A stretch of DNA of 64,000 nt. Source: Pseudomonas sp. GR 6-02 (lineage in GTDB: Bacteria > Pseudomonadota > Gammaproteobacteria > Pseudomonadales > Pseudomonadaceae). Shown here piece after piece: positions 1 to 34,070 of this stretch (the stretch's first letter is position 1; each line of letters begins with the position of its first letter). The position numbers were made by a program, and so were the translations under genes. The notes below the pieces were generated by a model. The model worked only from the letters and a program-made list of their open reading frames with translations, was not told the DNA's origin and searched no databases. The DNA is taken from positions 4,349,001 to 4,413,000 of the forward strand of contig NZ_CP011567.1 in the NCBI RefSeq assembly GCF_001655615.1. The letters run 5' to 3'.

Positions 1-638
1 CATTGGGGGGCGCGATTGCCATGGACGTCGCCGCCCACCTGGAGCGCCAGGGCAAGGAAGTGACCTTCCTCGGCCTCGTCGACAGCACATTGCCCGAACA
101 TGCCTTGCCCGCCGACCTGCCGCGCAAGCCTCTGGAAGAAGACAACCCGAACCACCTCAGCGCGGAAAACGAACTGCTGGCAGCACTCGAAGTCTTCAAC
201 CTGATGTTCGCGCATCTGGAACCGGCGGCGGCGAGCTTCATCGCCCGGAACCCGACGGCCGACCTCAAGACCTTCTATCGCTGGGCCAGCGAACAGACGG
301 CCACCGGCGAGCAAGAGATGATCGCGACCCTGGAAGGCATCAAGCAGGAAATCATGAACGCCCAGGCCTATGCGATTCACGATCGCCTGGTGGACGCGTT
401 CAATGCCTTCTCGCTGCCGCCGCTCAAGGTCAAGGCCAGTTGCTGGTGGTCGCTGTCGCATAAAACCCTGGAGCAAGTGCTGTATTCGGAACAACTGCTC
501 AGGGCCCACAACGTGACAGGCCAATTGCACACCTCGATCCACTCACCACTGCCGCACCGCAGCATGATCTACACCGAGTCGCTACTGGAGTCGTTTACCG
601 AAGTGTTTCTCGGCTGCCAGGGCAAGTCATGTAGCTGA
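1..638 (+). CDS. NRPS/PKS C-terminal thioesterase domain (5' partial)
   Basis: This is the last ~212 codons of a gene that begins left of the window. The first readable residues are LGGAIAMDVAAHLE, which fits the GxSxGG nucleophile elbow of a type I thioesterase. Bases 1-2 (CA) are compatible with the Ser codon. The late SPLPHRSM stretch could carry the catalytic His (H by position, not proven). Such domains release the finished peptide from the last module of a non-ribosomal synthetase by hydrolysis or cyclisation. The gene converges on the TonB receptor, and its terminator lies just after the stop. The minus-strand NRPSs in this window lack a TE, so this gene probably encodes the terminal synthetase of the same pathway; that is inference. 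A free-standing thioesterase cannot be excluded, because the upstream part is missing. Confidence 0.75.
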   Translation, partial: LGGAIAMDVAAHLERQGKEVTFLGLVDSTLPEHALPADLPRKPLEEDNPNHLSAENELLAALEVFNLMFAHLEPAAASFIARNPTADLKTFYRWASEQTATGEQEMIATLEGIKQEIMNAQAYAIHDRLVDAFNAFSLPPLKVKASCWWSLSHKTLEQVLYSEQLLRAHNVTGQLHTSIHSPLPHRSMIYTESLLESFTEVFLGCQGKSCS

Positions 639-650
639 CCGAGCGACGGC

Positions 651-688
651 AAAAAAAAACGCAGAAGCCATGGCTTCTGCGTTTTTGT
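651..688 (+). terminator. Rho-independent terminator after the TE gene
   Basis: The arms AACGCAGAAGCCA and TGGCTTCTGCGTT (659-683) are an uninterrupted inverted repeat. An A-run precedes it and a T-run follows, 20 bases after the TE gene stop. It could work in both directions. Confidence 0.8.
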
Positions 689-706
689 TTGTACTTCCGG
701 CAATAC

Positions 707-846
707 CGTAGCAGCTGCCGAGCAGCGCGAGGCTGCGAAGCAGTCGTAAAATCAGGCACTGCAGTCTGTCAGATACACCGTGCATTTAGGGTCTACGACT
801 GCTGCGCAGCCGAACGCAGCCTCGCGCTGCTCGGCAGCTGCTACAA
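707..846. repeat. REPIN: two inverted REP sequences
   Basis: The outer arms, about 30 bases at 708-737 and 816-845, are perfect inverted copies (GTAGCAGCTGCCGAGCAGCG and its complement, plus flanks). About 78 bases of unrelated sequence lie between them. This is the layout of Pseudomonas REP doublets (REPINs), which are moved by RAYT transposases. No RAYT gene lies in the window. A compact element with the same arm core is at 44628-44664. Confidence 0.75.
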
Positions 847-850
847 GATT

Positions 851-881
851 AGCCCGCGCCCCTGGTAAAAGGGCGCGGGCC
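851..881 (-). terminator. GC-rich stem-loop after the receptor gene
   Basis: GCCCGCGCCC (852-861) pairs with GGGCGCGGGC (871-880), about 27 bases beyond the receptor stop. There is no T-run on the minus side, so it may be a weak terminator or an mRNA-stabilising hairpin. Confidence 0.45.
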
Positions 882-907
882 GGGACATTGACGCTAGTGC
901 AAAGGAC

Positions 908-3388
908 TCAGAACTGCGGTGTGTATTTCACGCTGAACATCACGTTGCGTGGATCACCGTAGTTGTTGTTGCCGTTGATCTGGTTGTAGGCCGCTGCGAA
1001 GTAGGTCTTGTCAAACAGGTTGTTGGCATTCATCGCCAGCTCGATTTCCGGGGTGAGCTGGTAACCGACGCGGGCATTCCACACGGTGTAACCCGGAACG
1101 TTGACGGAGTGGTCGAAACCTATCGTGTGGGTTTGTGCGGTAAAGCCCAGGCCTGTACTCACACGGCTCCAGTCGCCGCTCAACTGATAATTGCCCCACA
1201 CACGCAGCATGTGTTTAGGCGTCCACCAGCTGAAGATTTTGCCTTCGTTGTCAGGGTCGTCGAGGTATTTGGTGGTGTTGTAGGTGTAGCCGGCAAACAG
1301 TTGCAGATTGTCGATCACTTCGCCGCTGATTTCGGCGTCCAGACCCTGGCTGCGCACTTTGCCCGATGCCGTCGAGCAGAACCAACCGTCGCAGGTTTGC
1401 GCACCCTGCGTATCGAGAACGGCACGGTTTTCCTGGTCGTAACGGAACAGGGCCACGGAGGTATTGATCCGGCCGTCCATCAACTCGCCCTTGAGACCAA
1501 TCTCGTAGTTACTGCCGATAATCGGTTTGAGTACCGCGCCGGCGGTATCGCGTTCGGTCTGCGGTGTATATACGTCGGTGTAACTGGCGTAGACCGCCCA
1601 TTCGCGGCTCAGGTCATAGACGATACCGGCATAGGGCGTGACTTCTCCGGTTTCAGTGGCGGTGCTTTTTGGATCTTCTGTAATGCCGCTCGCGGTCTGG
1701 GTCGAAGACTTGTAATTGTAGTCGTACCAACTGACGCGCGAGCCGAGCACCAGGGTCAGGTCTTCAACAGGCTTGACCCGCCAGCTGCCGTACAGGCCTT
1801 TCTGGCGGATGTCGTATTGGCTGGGAGTCCCACGACCACCGGGGCTATTGATCAAGCCTTCGTAGCTGATATCCGGACGGTTGTGATCAATGTCGAAGAT
1901 ATTGTCGGAGCTGTCATTGAAGGTTCGGGCGTATTTGTCGTCCGAGGTGTATTTGGAATAGTTGCCGCCCACCATGATTTCCTGCGGCATGGACAAGGCT
2001 TCGAACTTGCCGGTGAGGTTCATGTCCAGAGCGACTTTGGTGGAGTCCATGTCCGTCACGAAGTCCGCGTATTGCACGCCGCTGCCATCGGGATTGATGC
2101 CATCGCCGGTGGATTGCACCCGCTGGTTCTTCGCCTTGTTGGTTTCCGTCATGCGCACGGCGCCGACCTTGAAGGCCCAGTCGTCGTTGAAACGGTGTTC
2201 CAGATCGGTGTAGAGCGTGGTGACGTCGATATCCGAATGGTTCCACTTCGCCCCGGTGTACGTGCTGCGCGGCAGGTCGATGGGTTTACTGTCGGAGTAA
2301 CGCGGGAAGCCGCGGACATTCGAGCGCGATTCGCCGTCGGACTGGCTGACCGCCACGCCCACGGTGGTGGCTTCGCTCAGATCGAAGTCCAGCGCGCCGT
2401 ACAGCGAGGTGGTCTTGTACCATTCGGAATCAACGAATGTGTGGGTGTCGTCCTGGTCGGCCACGAAACGTCCACGAATGGTGCCGTTCTGGTTCAACGG
2501 CCCGCCCGCGTCCAGTTGCAGACCGTAGTGATCCCAGGAGCCAGCCTTGCCGGTCAGGGTCACGGTCGGTGTGGCCTGACCGCGCTTGCGCACCAGGTTG
2601 ACCGCGCCACCCGGGCTGCCGGTGCCTTGCAGCAGGCCCGACGCACCGCGCAGCACTTCCATGCGGTCGAAGAAAATCAAGTCCTGCGTGGCCCAGTTGC
2701 CCAGCGCGTAAGTGTTGCGCGGGATCGGCACACCGTCGTACTGCCAGTCATCAATCTGGAAACCGCGCGAAGAGAGGATCAAACCTCTGCCGACGCCTTG
2801 GGCACCGACCAGTCCGGTGGTCTTGTTGGCGGCGTCCTTGAGATCGACGATGTCCTGATCATCCATTTGCTTGCGGGTCATCACCGTGACCGACTGCGGA
2901 ATTTCCTTGAGGGTGTGGGTGCCCTTGCCGATGGTCACGGCATTCGAGGTGTAGGAATTCGAACCTTCGGTGGTCGCGCCCACCTGGTGCGCGTTGATGG
3001 TGGTGGCGCCCAGTTCCAGACCCTCGGTCGAACTGCCGCGTACCACCATCAGCGTGTTGCCTTCAAAGCTGTAGTGCACGCCCGTGCCCTTGAGCAATTG
3101 GGCAATCGCCGCTTCGCTGCTCAACTTGCCGCTGACGCGTGTGCTGCGCAGGCCGGCCATGTCATCGGCGCTGTAGATCACCTGCTGATTGGTCTGCGTG
3201 CCAAACGCCTGCAACGCCTGGGGCAAAGGCTGGGCAGGAATGTCGAGGGTGAAGTCTTCCGCGTGGACCTGCGCGCTGAGCGGCAGCAGGCAAGCCATGC
3301 CCAGACCGGCCAACGAGCGACGCGAGCGCAAGGTTCGGGCAATGACCAAGGCCTTGAACAGAGGTTTCAACTCATGAATTGCTGACAT
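908..3388 (-). CDS. TonB-dependent siderophore receptor with N-terminal signalling (STN) domain, FpvA-like
   Basis: This outer-membrane receptor is predicted to import a ferric siderophore and to signal to an anti-sigma factor. The chosen ATG gives 826 aa; the frame runs 35 codons further upstream, but this start has a GAGAG ribosome site and is followed by a signal peptide ending near residue 43 (VHA/ED). Residues ~44-115 form a secretin/TonB short N-terminal domain (FTLDIPAQPLPQAL, QLLKGTGV). A plug follows from ~145 (LKEIPQSVTVMTRKQMDDQD) and a beta-barrel ends in the usual terminal Phe (KYTPQF). It lies downstream of the NRPS genes on the same strand but behind their terminator, so it probably has its own promoter. 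STN receptors normally work with an ECF sigma/anti-sigma pair; none is present here. Position and architecture match pyoverdine receptor FpvA, but ligand identity is inference. Confidence 0.9.
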   Translation of the reverse strand: MSAIHELKPLFKALVIARTLRSRRSLAGLGMACLLPLSAQVHAEDFTLDIPAQPLPQALQAFGTQTNQQVIYSADDMAGLRSTRVSGKLSSEAAIAQLLKGTGVHYSFEGNTLMVVRGSSTEGLELGATTINAHQVGATTEGSNSYTSNAVTIGKGTHTLKEIPQSVTVMTRKQMDDQDIVDLKDAANKTTGLVGAQGVGRGLILSSRGFQIDDWQYDGVPIPRNTYALGNWATQDLIFFDRMEVLRGASGLLQGTGSPGGAVNLVRKRGQATPTVTLTGKAGSWDHYGLQLDAGGPLNQNGTIRGRFVADQDDTHTFVDSEWYKTTSLYGALDFDLSEATTVGVAVSQSDGESRSNVRGFPRYSDSKPIDLPRSTYTGAKWNHSDIDVTTLYTDLEHRFNDDWAFKVGAVRMTETNKAKNQRVQSTGDGINPDGSGVQYADFVTDMDSTKVALDMNLTGKFEALSMPQEIMVGGNYSKYTSDDKYARTFNDSSDNIFDIDHNRPDISYEGLINSPGGRGTPSQYDIRQKGLYGSWRVKPVEDLTLVLGSRVSWYDYNYKSSTQTASGITEDPKSTATETGEVTPYAGIVYDLSREWAVYASYTDVYTPQTERDTAGAVLKPIIGSNYEIGLKGELMDGRINTSVALFRYDQENRAVLDTQGAQTCDGWFCSTASGKVRSQGLDAEISGEVIDNLQLFAGYTYNTTKYLDDPDNEGKIFSWWTPKHMLRVWGNYQLSGDWSRVSTGLGFTAQTHTIGFDHSVNVPGYTVWNARVGYQLTPEIELAMNANNLFDKTYFAAAYNQINGNNNYGDPRNVMFSVKYTPQF

Positions 3389-3685
3389 CGTGCTCTCTAT
3401 TTTTAATTGAAATGGATAGGATCCATGGGCAATCGAGTGCCCTGCCGCTGCCTGGACCTGTGAACCACCTGGATCGGCTGCCATCTCGGGCAACGTGTCG
3501 CAAGTCGATGACCGGCCCCTCCCCGGGCACGATCGTTTGTCCGGGCAGCGGTAAAAATGTGTACGGCTGGGAAAAACTGAACCCTGTGGCTACCCTGCCC
3601 GGCTCGATTTATCTGCTTACGTAAGTAAGACGCAGCACCGCGCAAAAACCGGAATGAGTTTATTTATCATTTGCACAAAAATTCA
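3389..3685 (-). promoter_or_regulatory. Receptor upstream region with a Fur-box-like palindrome
   Basis: This ~300-base gap lies between the NRPS terminator and the receptor. At 3653-3671 there is a 19-base AT-rich imperfect palindrome, AATGAGTTTATTTATCATT, with AATGA/TCATT arms and about 10 of 19 matches to the Fur consensus. On the minus strand TAAAT (3611-3607) resembles the -35 part of a PvdS box, but no CGT follows at 16-17 bases. No gene is seen. Iron control is likely from context; the exact site is uncertain. Confidence 0.35.
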
Positions 3686-3722
3686 AAAAAAAGGCCGACG
3701 CATTGGGCGTCGGCCTTTTTTT
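3686..3722 (-). terminator. Terminator after the NRPS operon
   Basis: AAAAAGGCCGACG (3688-3700) pairs with CGTCGGCCTTTTT (3708-3720). It has a short loop and A/T-runs on both sides, and starts 9 bases beyond the NRPS3 stop. Confidence 0.85.
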
Positions 3723-3730
3723 CTGCTACT

Positions 3731-6700
3731 TCAACCGTTTTGTGCAGCCTTGGCGTTCTGCAGTTGCCGGGCTTTTTCGGTGAGCAACGCTTTTTCTTCG
3801 GGGCTCATGTTGTCCAGACGCAACCGCGCCTGGGCGATTTTCTCCAACTGACCCGGACTGCTTTCTCGGGAGCGCAACGCCGCCGCCAGACCCGCCACGG
3901 TCGGATGGTCAAACACCACGCCCGGCTGGATTTCGCACTGCAACAACTTGCGAATGCCGGCCACCAGTTTGATCACCAACAAGGAATGGCCCCCAGCGGC
4001 GAAAAAGTCCCGGTCGATGCCCAGACGCTCAACCCCCAGCAACTGCGCCATGCGCGTCACCAGCAATTGCTCAAGAGCATCGCGGGGTTGCATGCCTTCA
4101 TCGTCAGCCGAGGTGGACGCGAGTTGTTGCAAGGCCTTGCGGTCAACCTTGCCGTTGGCCAGTCGCGGGAAGCTGTCGATCAATTGCAAGTGCTGCGGCA
4201 GCATCACACTGGGCAGGCGCAGCGCCAGTTCGTCGCGAACGGCATCGAGCAAAGTCGCCGAAGGCGCCTGATGCGGCACGATGAACGCGAGCATCCCGTC
4301 TTGCGCGGACGGCCCCGGCAACACCAGTGCTTGCGCGACCTGCGGCACACGCAGTAACTCGGCTTCGATCTCTGCCAGTTCGATACGGAAACCCCGTACC
4401 TTGATTTGCTGATCGCGCCGACCGTGCAACGCAATCGCCAGATCCGGGCGATAGCGGGCCAGGTCGCCGGTGCGGTACAGGCGCTCCTGCGGATTGAACG
4501 GGCTCTGGATGAACACTTGCGAATCGGCCTCGACATTCACGTAGCCGCGACACAACTGCGCGCCGCCGAGGTACAACTCGCCCAGCACACCGACCGGCGC
4601 CAGTTGCCGGTTATCGTCGAGTACAAACACCTGATTGTTGCCCAACACCCGGGACAGAACGCCGGCGTCAGGCACCGCCGCCTCCAGATCCAGCGGATGA
4701 ACCAGCACGCCGACCGTGGCCTCGGTCGGGCCGTAGTGATTGAACACCCGGCAATCACTGCGCAAACCGGCGATCCGTTGCACCAATGCCTGGGCAATCG
4801 GCTCGCCACCCAGCACCAGCGTGCGCGGCAGTTGCGCGCGTTCGCTGTCGAGCAGCGCAGCCAGGTGCGACGGAACGATCTTCAGGCAATCGATGGCTTG
4901 CCGTTGCAGGAAGTCGGCAAACAAATTGCCGTCCTGCATTTGCTCATCGCTGGCCACATGCAGTGCGGCGCCGTTGAACAAGGCGCCGAACAGCGCCGTG
5001 TTGCCCAGGTCTGCCGCCACCGTGGAGGTGAAGCCGAACTGCTGGCATTGCTCCAGCCCCAGGGCCTGGCTGACGTGAGCGGTGTAATTAAGTAATTGCC
5101 GATGCTCGATGACCACGCCTTTCGGCATACCGGTGGAGCCGGAGGTGAACAGCACGTACGCCGCCTGATCGCCCTGTGTGTCGAGGGTGATGGCCGACGT
5201 GCTCGCCGGCGCCGATTGCAGCACACGATCCACGGTCGCCAGGGGCAACGGATAATCGTGCCATTGCGCGATGTGCCCGGCGTCGACCAGCAGCAACGCA
5301 GCGCCGGCCTGTTCCAGCATCAAGGCTTGACGGGCTTGCGGCCATTGCGGGTCCAGCGGCAGGTACGCGGCGCCGATGCGCCACGCCGCGAGCATGGCGA
5401 TCACCAGCTCCGCCGAGCGTGGCAAGGCCAGCGCGACGATAGCCCCTGGCGCCACCCCCTGGGCTTTTAATGCCTGGGCCAACACCTCGACCTTCGCCTG
5501 CAACTGCCCGTAACTCAGACGTCGATCGCCGTCAGTCAAGGCGATGGCTTGCGGCGTGGTCCGGGCCCAGTCGGCAATGCGCTGCGGCAAGAACCGGCTA
5601 TCGACCCGTGCTCGCACTGGCGGGTTGATCGCCAGCAAGCGCTGTTGTTCGGCGGCTCCCAACACGTTCAGTTGACCGAGTTCGGCGTGAAGATTGGCAA
5701 CGATGTTTTCGAGCAATACGCGCAACTGCTCCAGCAACCCTTCCATCGCCTGAACCGAGTAACGGGACGCGTTGTAATGCAGGTGGAACGCGTGGGCATT
5801 GCCCGCCTCGTCCGTTTCCAGTTCAAGCATTAATTCAAACAGCGCTTCGCGCACTGCCGAACGCGGAGTCCATTGCAGATCAGCGGACGTCGCGGCTTGC
5901 ATGGCCCGGCACACGGCAAAACCATACGCCGGGCGAGCCGCCGTAGGCGCCAGTTCAGGCGCCCAGTACTCCTGCCATGTACGGTGCTCATCCAGACGCG
6001 CCGCCAACTCTGCCACCCAGGTGCTGAACCCAGCATTCGCCGTCAGTGGCAGGTTCAGCGGCAGGGTTTTCTCGAACACGCCCACGGCATCGCTGAAGTA
6101 TTGGTAATCTTCGCGACTGTCATGCCGCACACCGACCAGCACCTGTTGATGCCCGCTGAGCCGACCCAGCAACAGCCACCAGGCCGCTTGCAGCACCACA
6201 CTCGGCGATTGCTCCAACGCCCCGGCCACTTGCTGCAAACCGCTGCGCAGTGCCGGATCGAGCGTGAGCGCCAGCGATTCAGTGGCCGACGACAATCGAG
6301 GATTGCCGTTGCGATAGGCCAGCCACGGAGTACTCAGATCAGGATCGACGCCTTGCAGGTGTTCCTGCCAGTAAATACGTGCGCCGGCCGCGTCTTCGTC
6401 GAGCACCACTTCACTGCGCCATTCCAGGTACTGGGTGAATTCACCGGTCTCTTCATCATCGTCCGCCGCCGTTGGTTGCCCATAGGCCCGCACCAATTGC
6501 TGATACAGCAACCGCACGCCGCTTTGATCGAGGCTGTGCCGGGCCAGGCCCAAGACCAATTTCCATTGATCATCGGCCAGGCGATAGAGCACCGCTTGCG
6601 CGCCCTCGGATTCACCGACGACAAAAGCACGTTCCGCCCATTCGGTGAGCTGAGCCTGAATACCGGCCGGGGTATCGACCCGCGCCTGCACGCTCAGCGG

Positions 6701-6963
6701 GAAGCGCTCCGCCCCCCCGACGAACTGTCGGACACCATGGAATCCCGGCGCCTTGCCCAGCCGCGCAACCAGCATCGGCTGTTGCGCCAGCAAGCGATCC
6801 AGTGCGTTTTGCACCCGCTGCGGATCGAGGGCGCCGCGGATCTCGATCTCCAGGAAATGCAGCGCATCACCACAGGCCGGGGCCTTGGGCAACTGCTCCA
6901 GCCACCGTTGCTGTTCAGGCGTCAAGGCGTAACCCAGGTCCTGCCGGTCCATCGATACCTCGT

Positions 6964-6967
<4 letters not shown>
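3731..6967 (-). CDS. NRPS3: interface domain - A(Asp) - T, beta-hydroxyaspartate module
   Basis: This 1078-aa, single-module synthetase has no thioesterase. Residues ~15-430 form a condensation-like domain whose HHxxxDG motif is degenerate (RHSLDQS near residue 145), so it should not make a peptide bond. This matches the interface domain described for siderophore aspartyl beta-hydroxylase systems. The A domain (~450-930; FTSGSTG ~607) gives pocket D-L-T-K-V-G-H-V-G by hand alignment, the classical Asp code. The T domain has GGHSLLVIK near 994. A charged helical tail (~1030-1078) may dock to the next synthetase. The start overlaps the NRPS2 stop as ATGA, so translation is probably coupled; a Met 15 bases downstream has a GAGG site and is an alternative start. 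The Asp bound here is the likely substrate of the hydroxylase on NRPS2. Confidence 0.9.
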
Positions 6968-32855
<25,888 letters not shown>

Positions 32856-33174
32856 TTCTTAGCATCCGGATCAGTAGGCAGGAAGCACAAAGGCACGTCG
32901 TCCCTATGAAACGAATGCAGACCGGAAAAATTAGCGTTTGAGAACAAGTATCAAGAAGGGAGGTCGAAGCGGCTGGAATCGGCGGTGCGGCGAAGAAATG
33001 ACGGCCGAACACAGACCTGTGGCGAGGGAGCTTGCTCCCGCTCGGCTGCGCAGCAATCGTAAACCGGCGAATGCGGTATTCCTGACACAGCGAGGTCGCA
33101 GGTTTTAGGGTTGCTTCGCAACCCAGCGGGAGCAAGCTCCCTCGCCACAGAGATCACCAAACTGAAGCATCGTG
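32856..33174 (-). promoter_or_regulatory. Gap upstream of NRPS1, with a weak iron-starvation-box candidate
   Basis: There is no gene in this 319-base gap between the thioesterase and NRPS1. Most of it is a REPIN. Near the NRPS side the minus strand reads CTAAT (32934-32930), 16 bases, then CGT (32913-32911), a one-off relative of TAAAT-N16-CGT. It could be a secondary PvdS-type promoter; otherwise NRPS1 is read from the thioesterase promoter. Confidence 0.3.
33018..33149. repeat. REPIN between thioesterase and NRPS1
   Basis: TGTGGCGAGGGAGCTTGCTC plus CCGCT (33018-33042) and its exact complement (33125-33149) are the arms. The same REP family is at 38580-38717. It sits inside the presumed operon. 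Confidence 0.8.
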
Positions 33175-33912
33175 TTAACCGACAGCCGCCAAGGCATGCC
33201 GCCGATGGTGAACCTCCAGCTGATCCTTGATCACCCGCAGCACCTTGGCTTCGTGCTCATGAATGAAGAAGTGCCCACCGGCCAACATGTCCACCGAAAA
33301 GCTGCCGAGGGTTTCCCTGCTCCAGCCGATCAACTGTTCGGTGGTGGCCTTGTCGGCCTTACCACCCAGCACATGCACCGGGCACTTGAGCAATGGCCGC
33401 TGCACCGGCTGAAAACGCCCACACAATAGAAAATCCGCACGCAGAATCGGCAGTGTCAGGCTCATCAGCTCTTCATTGGCCAGCACCTCTTCGCTGGTGC
33501 CATTGAGCGTTCGTAGCTGCTCGATCAACTGCGCATCGGTTTTCGGCTCGGCAAAGCCGCGATCGTAATCGGCCCGCATTGTTGGCGCCGCCGTCCCCGA
33601 GGCAAACAGCGCCACCGGTTCCGGACAACCCAGCGCACGAAAGGCGTGGGCCAGCTCACACGCGAGCAAGGCGCCCAGGCTATGACCAAACAGGGCGTAA
33701 GGCGCCTTGAGCGTCGAACGCAACTCCCTGGCCAATTGCATCGCCAGCGCGCGCATGTCGGTGTGCAGCGGTTCGCCGAACCGTGCGCCCCGCCCCGGCA
33801 GCTCCACCGGTTGCAACTGCAGCCACTGCGGCAACTTGCGTCGCCAACGGCTGTAGACCATGGCACTGGCGCCAGAATACGGCAGGCACAGCAGGGTCAG
33901 CTTGGTCACCAC
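33175..33912 (-). CDS. Type II thioesterase of the NRPS cluster
   Basis: This is an alpha/beta hydrolase of 245 aa from GTG 33912 (a second GTG follows directly). The start is chosen for the GAGG site just upstream; the open frame runs 17 codons further back, into the promoter. The nucleophile motif is GHSLGA and a late GGHFFIHEH holds the catalytic His. The early LCLPYSGAS and ELPGRG motifs are typical of GrsT/PvdG-type external thioesterases. These remove mis-loaded or stalled acyl groups from carrier domains and so keep the assembly line running. It is the first gene of the minus-strand run and follows a PvdS-type promoter. It could be called PvdG by function, but in P. aeruginosa pvdG sits beside pvdL, so I leave the symbol out. 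Confidence 0.88.
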   Translation of the reverse strand: MVTKLTLLCLPYSGASAMVYSRWRRKLPQWLQLQPVELPGRGARFGEPLHTDMRALAMQLARELRSTLKAPYALFGHSLGALLACELAHAFRALGCPEPVALFASGTAAPTMRADYDRGFAEPKTDAQLIEQLRTLNGTSEEVLANEELMSLTLPILRADFLLCGRFQPVQRPLLKCPVHVLGGKADKATTEQLIGWSRETLGSFSVDMLAGGHFFIHEHEAKVLRVIKDQLEVHHRRHALAAVG

Positions 33913-33943
33913 GTTTACCTCAAAAAGTCGTCTGTATGGGAAG

Positions 33944-33967
33944 ACGACCCGCGAGGAGCGCAAATTA
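33944..33967 (-). promoter_or_regulatory. PvdS-type iron-starvation promoter, thioesterase side
   Basis: The minus strand reads TAATT (33967-33963), 16 bases, CGT (33946-33944). This is one mismatch from the PvdS consensus TAAAT-N16-CGT, and it lies 32 bases upstream of the thioesterase GTG. Confidence 0.6.
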
Positions 33968-33979
33968 GTCAGCGTCGGT

Positions 33980-34003
33980 TAAATCTCCGCTGCAGGTGCT
34001 CGT
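33980..34003 (+). promoter_or_regulatory. PvdS-type iron-starvation promoter, SCP2-JmjC side
   Basis: TAAAT (33980-33984), 16 bases, CGT (34001-34003) is an exact match to the core PvdS sigma-factor promoter consensus. Transcription should start near 34010, about 60 bases before the GTG at 34071. Confidence 0.75.
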
Positions 34004-34008
34004 TTCTC

Positions 34009-34056
34009 TTCAAACCAGAATCAGTTCAAACCAAAACCAGCTCAGACCAAAACCAA
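34009..34056 (+). repeat. Three tandem 16-base units in the 5' leader
   Basis: TTCAAACCAGAATCAG (34009), TTCAAACCAAAACCAG (34025) and CTCAGACCAAAACCAA (34041) fill almost the whole predicted leader of the SCP2-JmjC mRNA, ending just before the AAGAGG ribosome site. It is A/C-rich with little potential to fold, and resembles A-rich Hfq/Crc target sequence. Confidence 0.7.
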
Positions 34057-34070
34057 CAAGAGGCGTCGCC

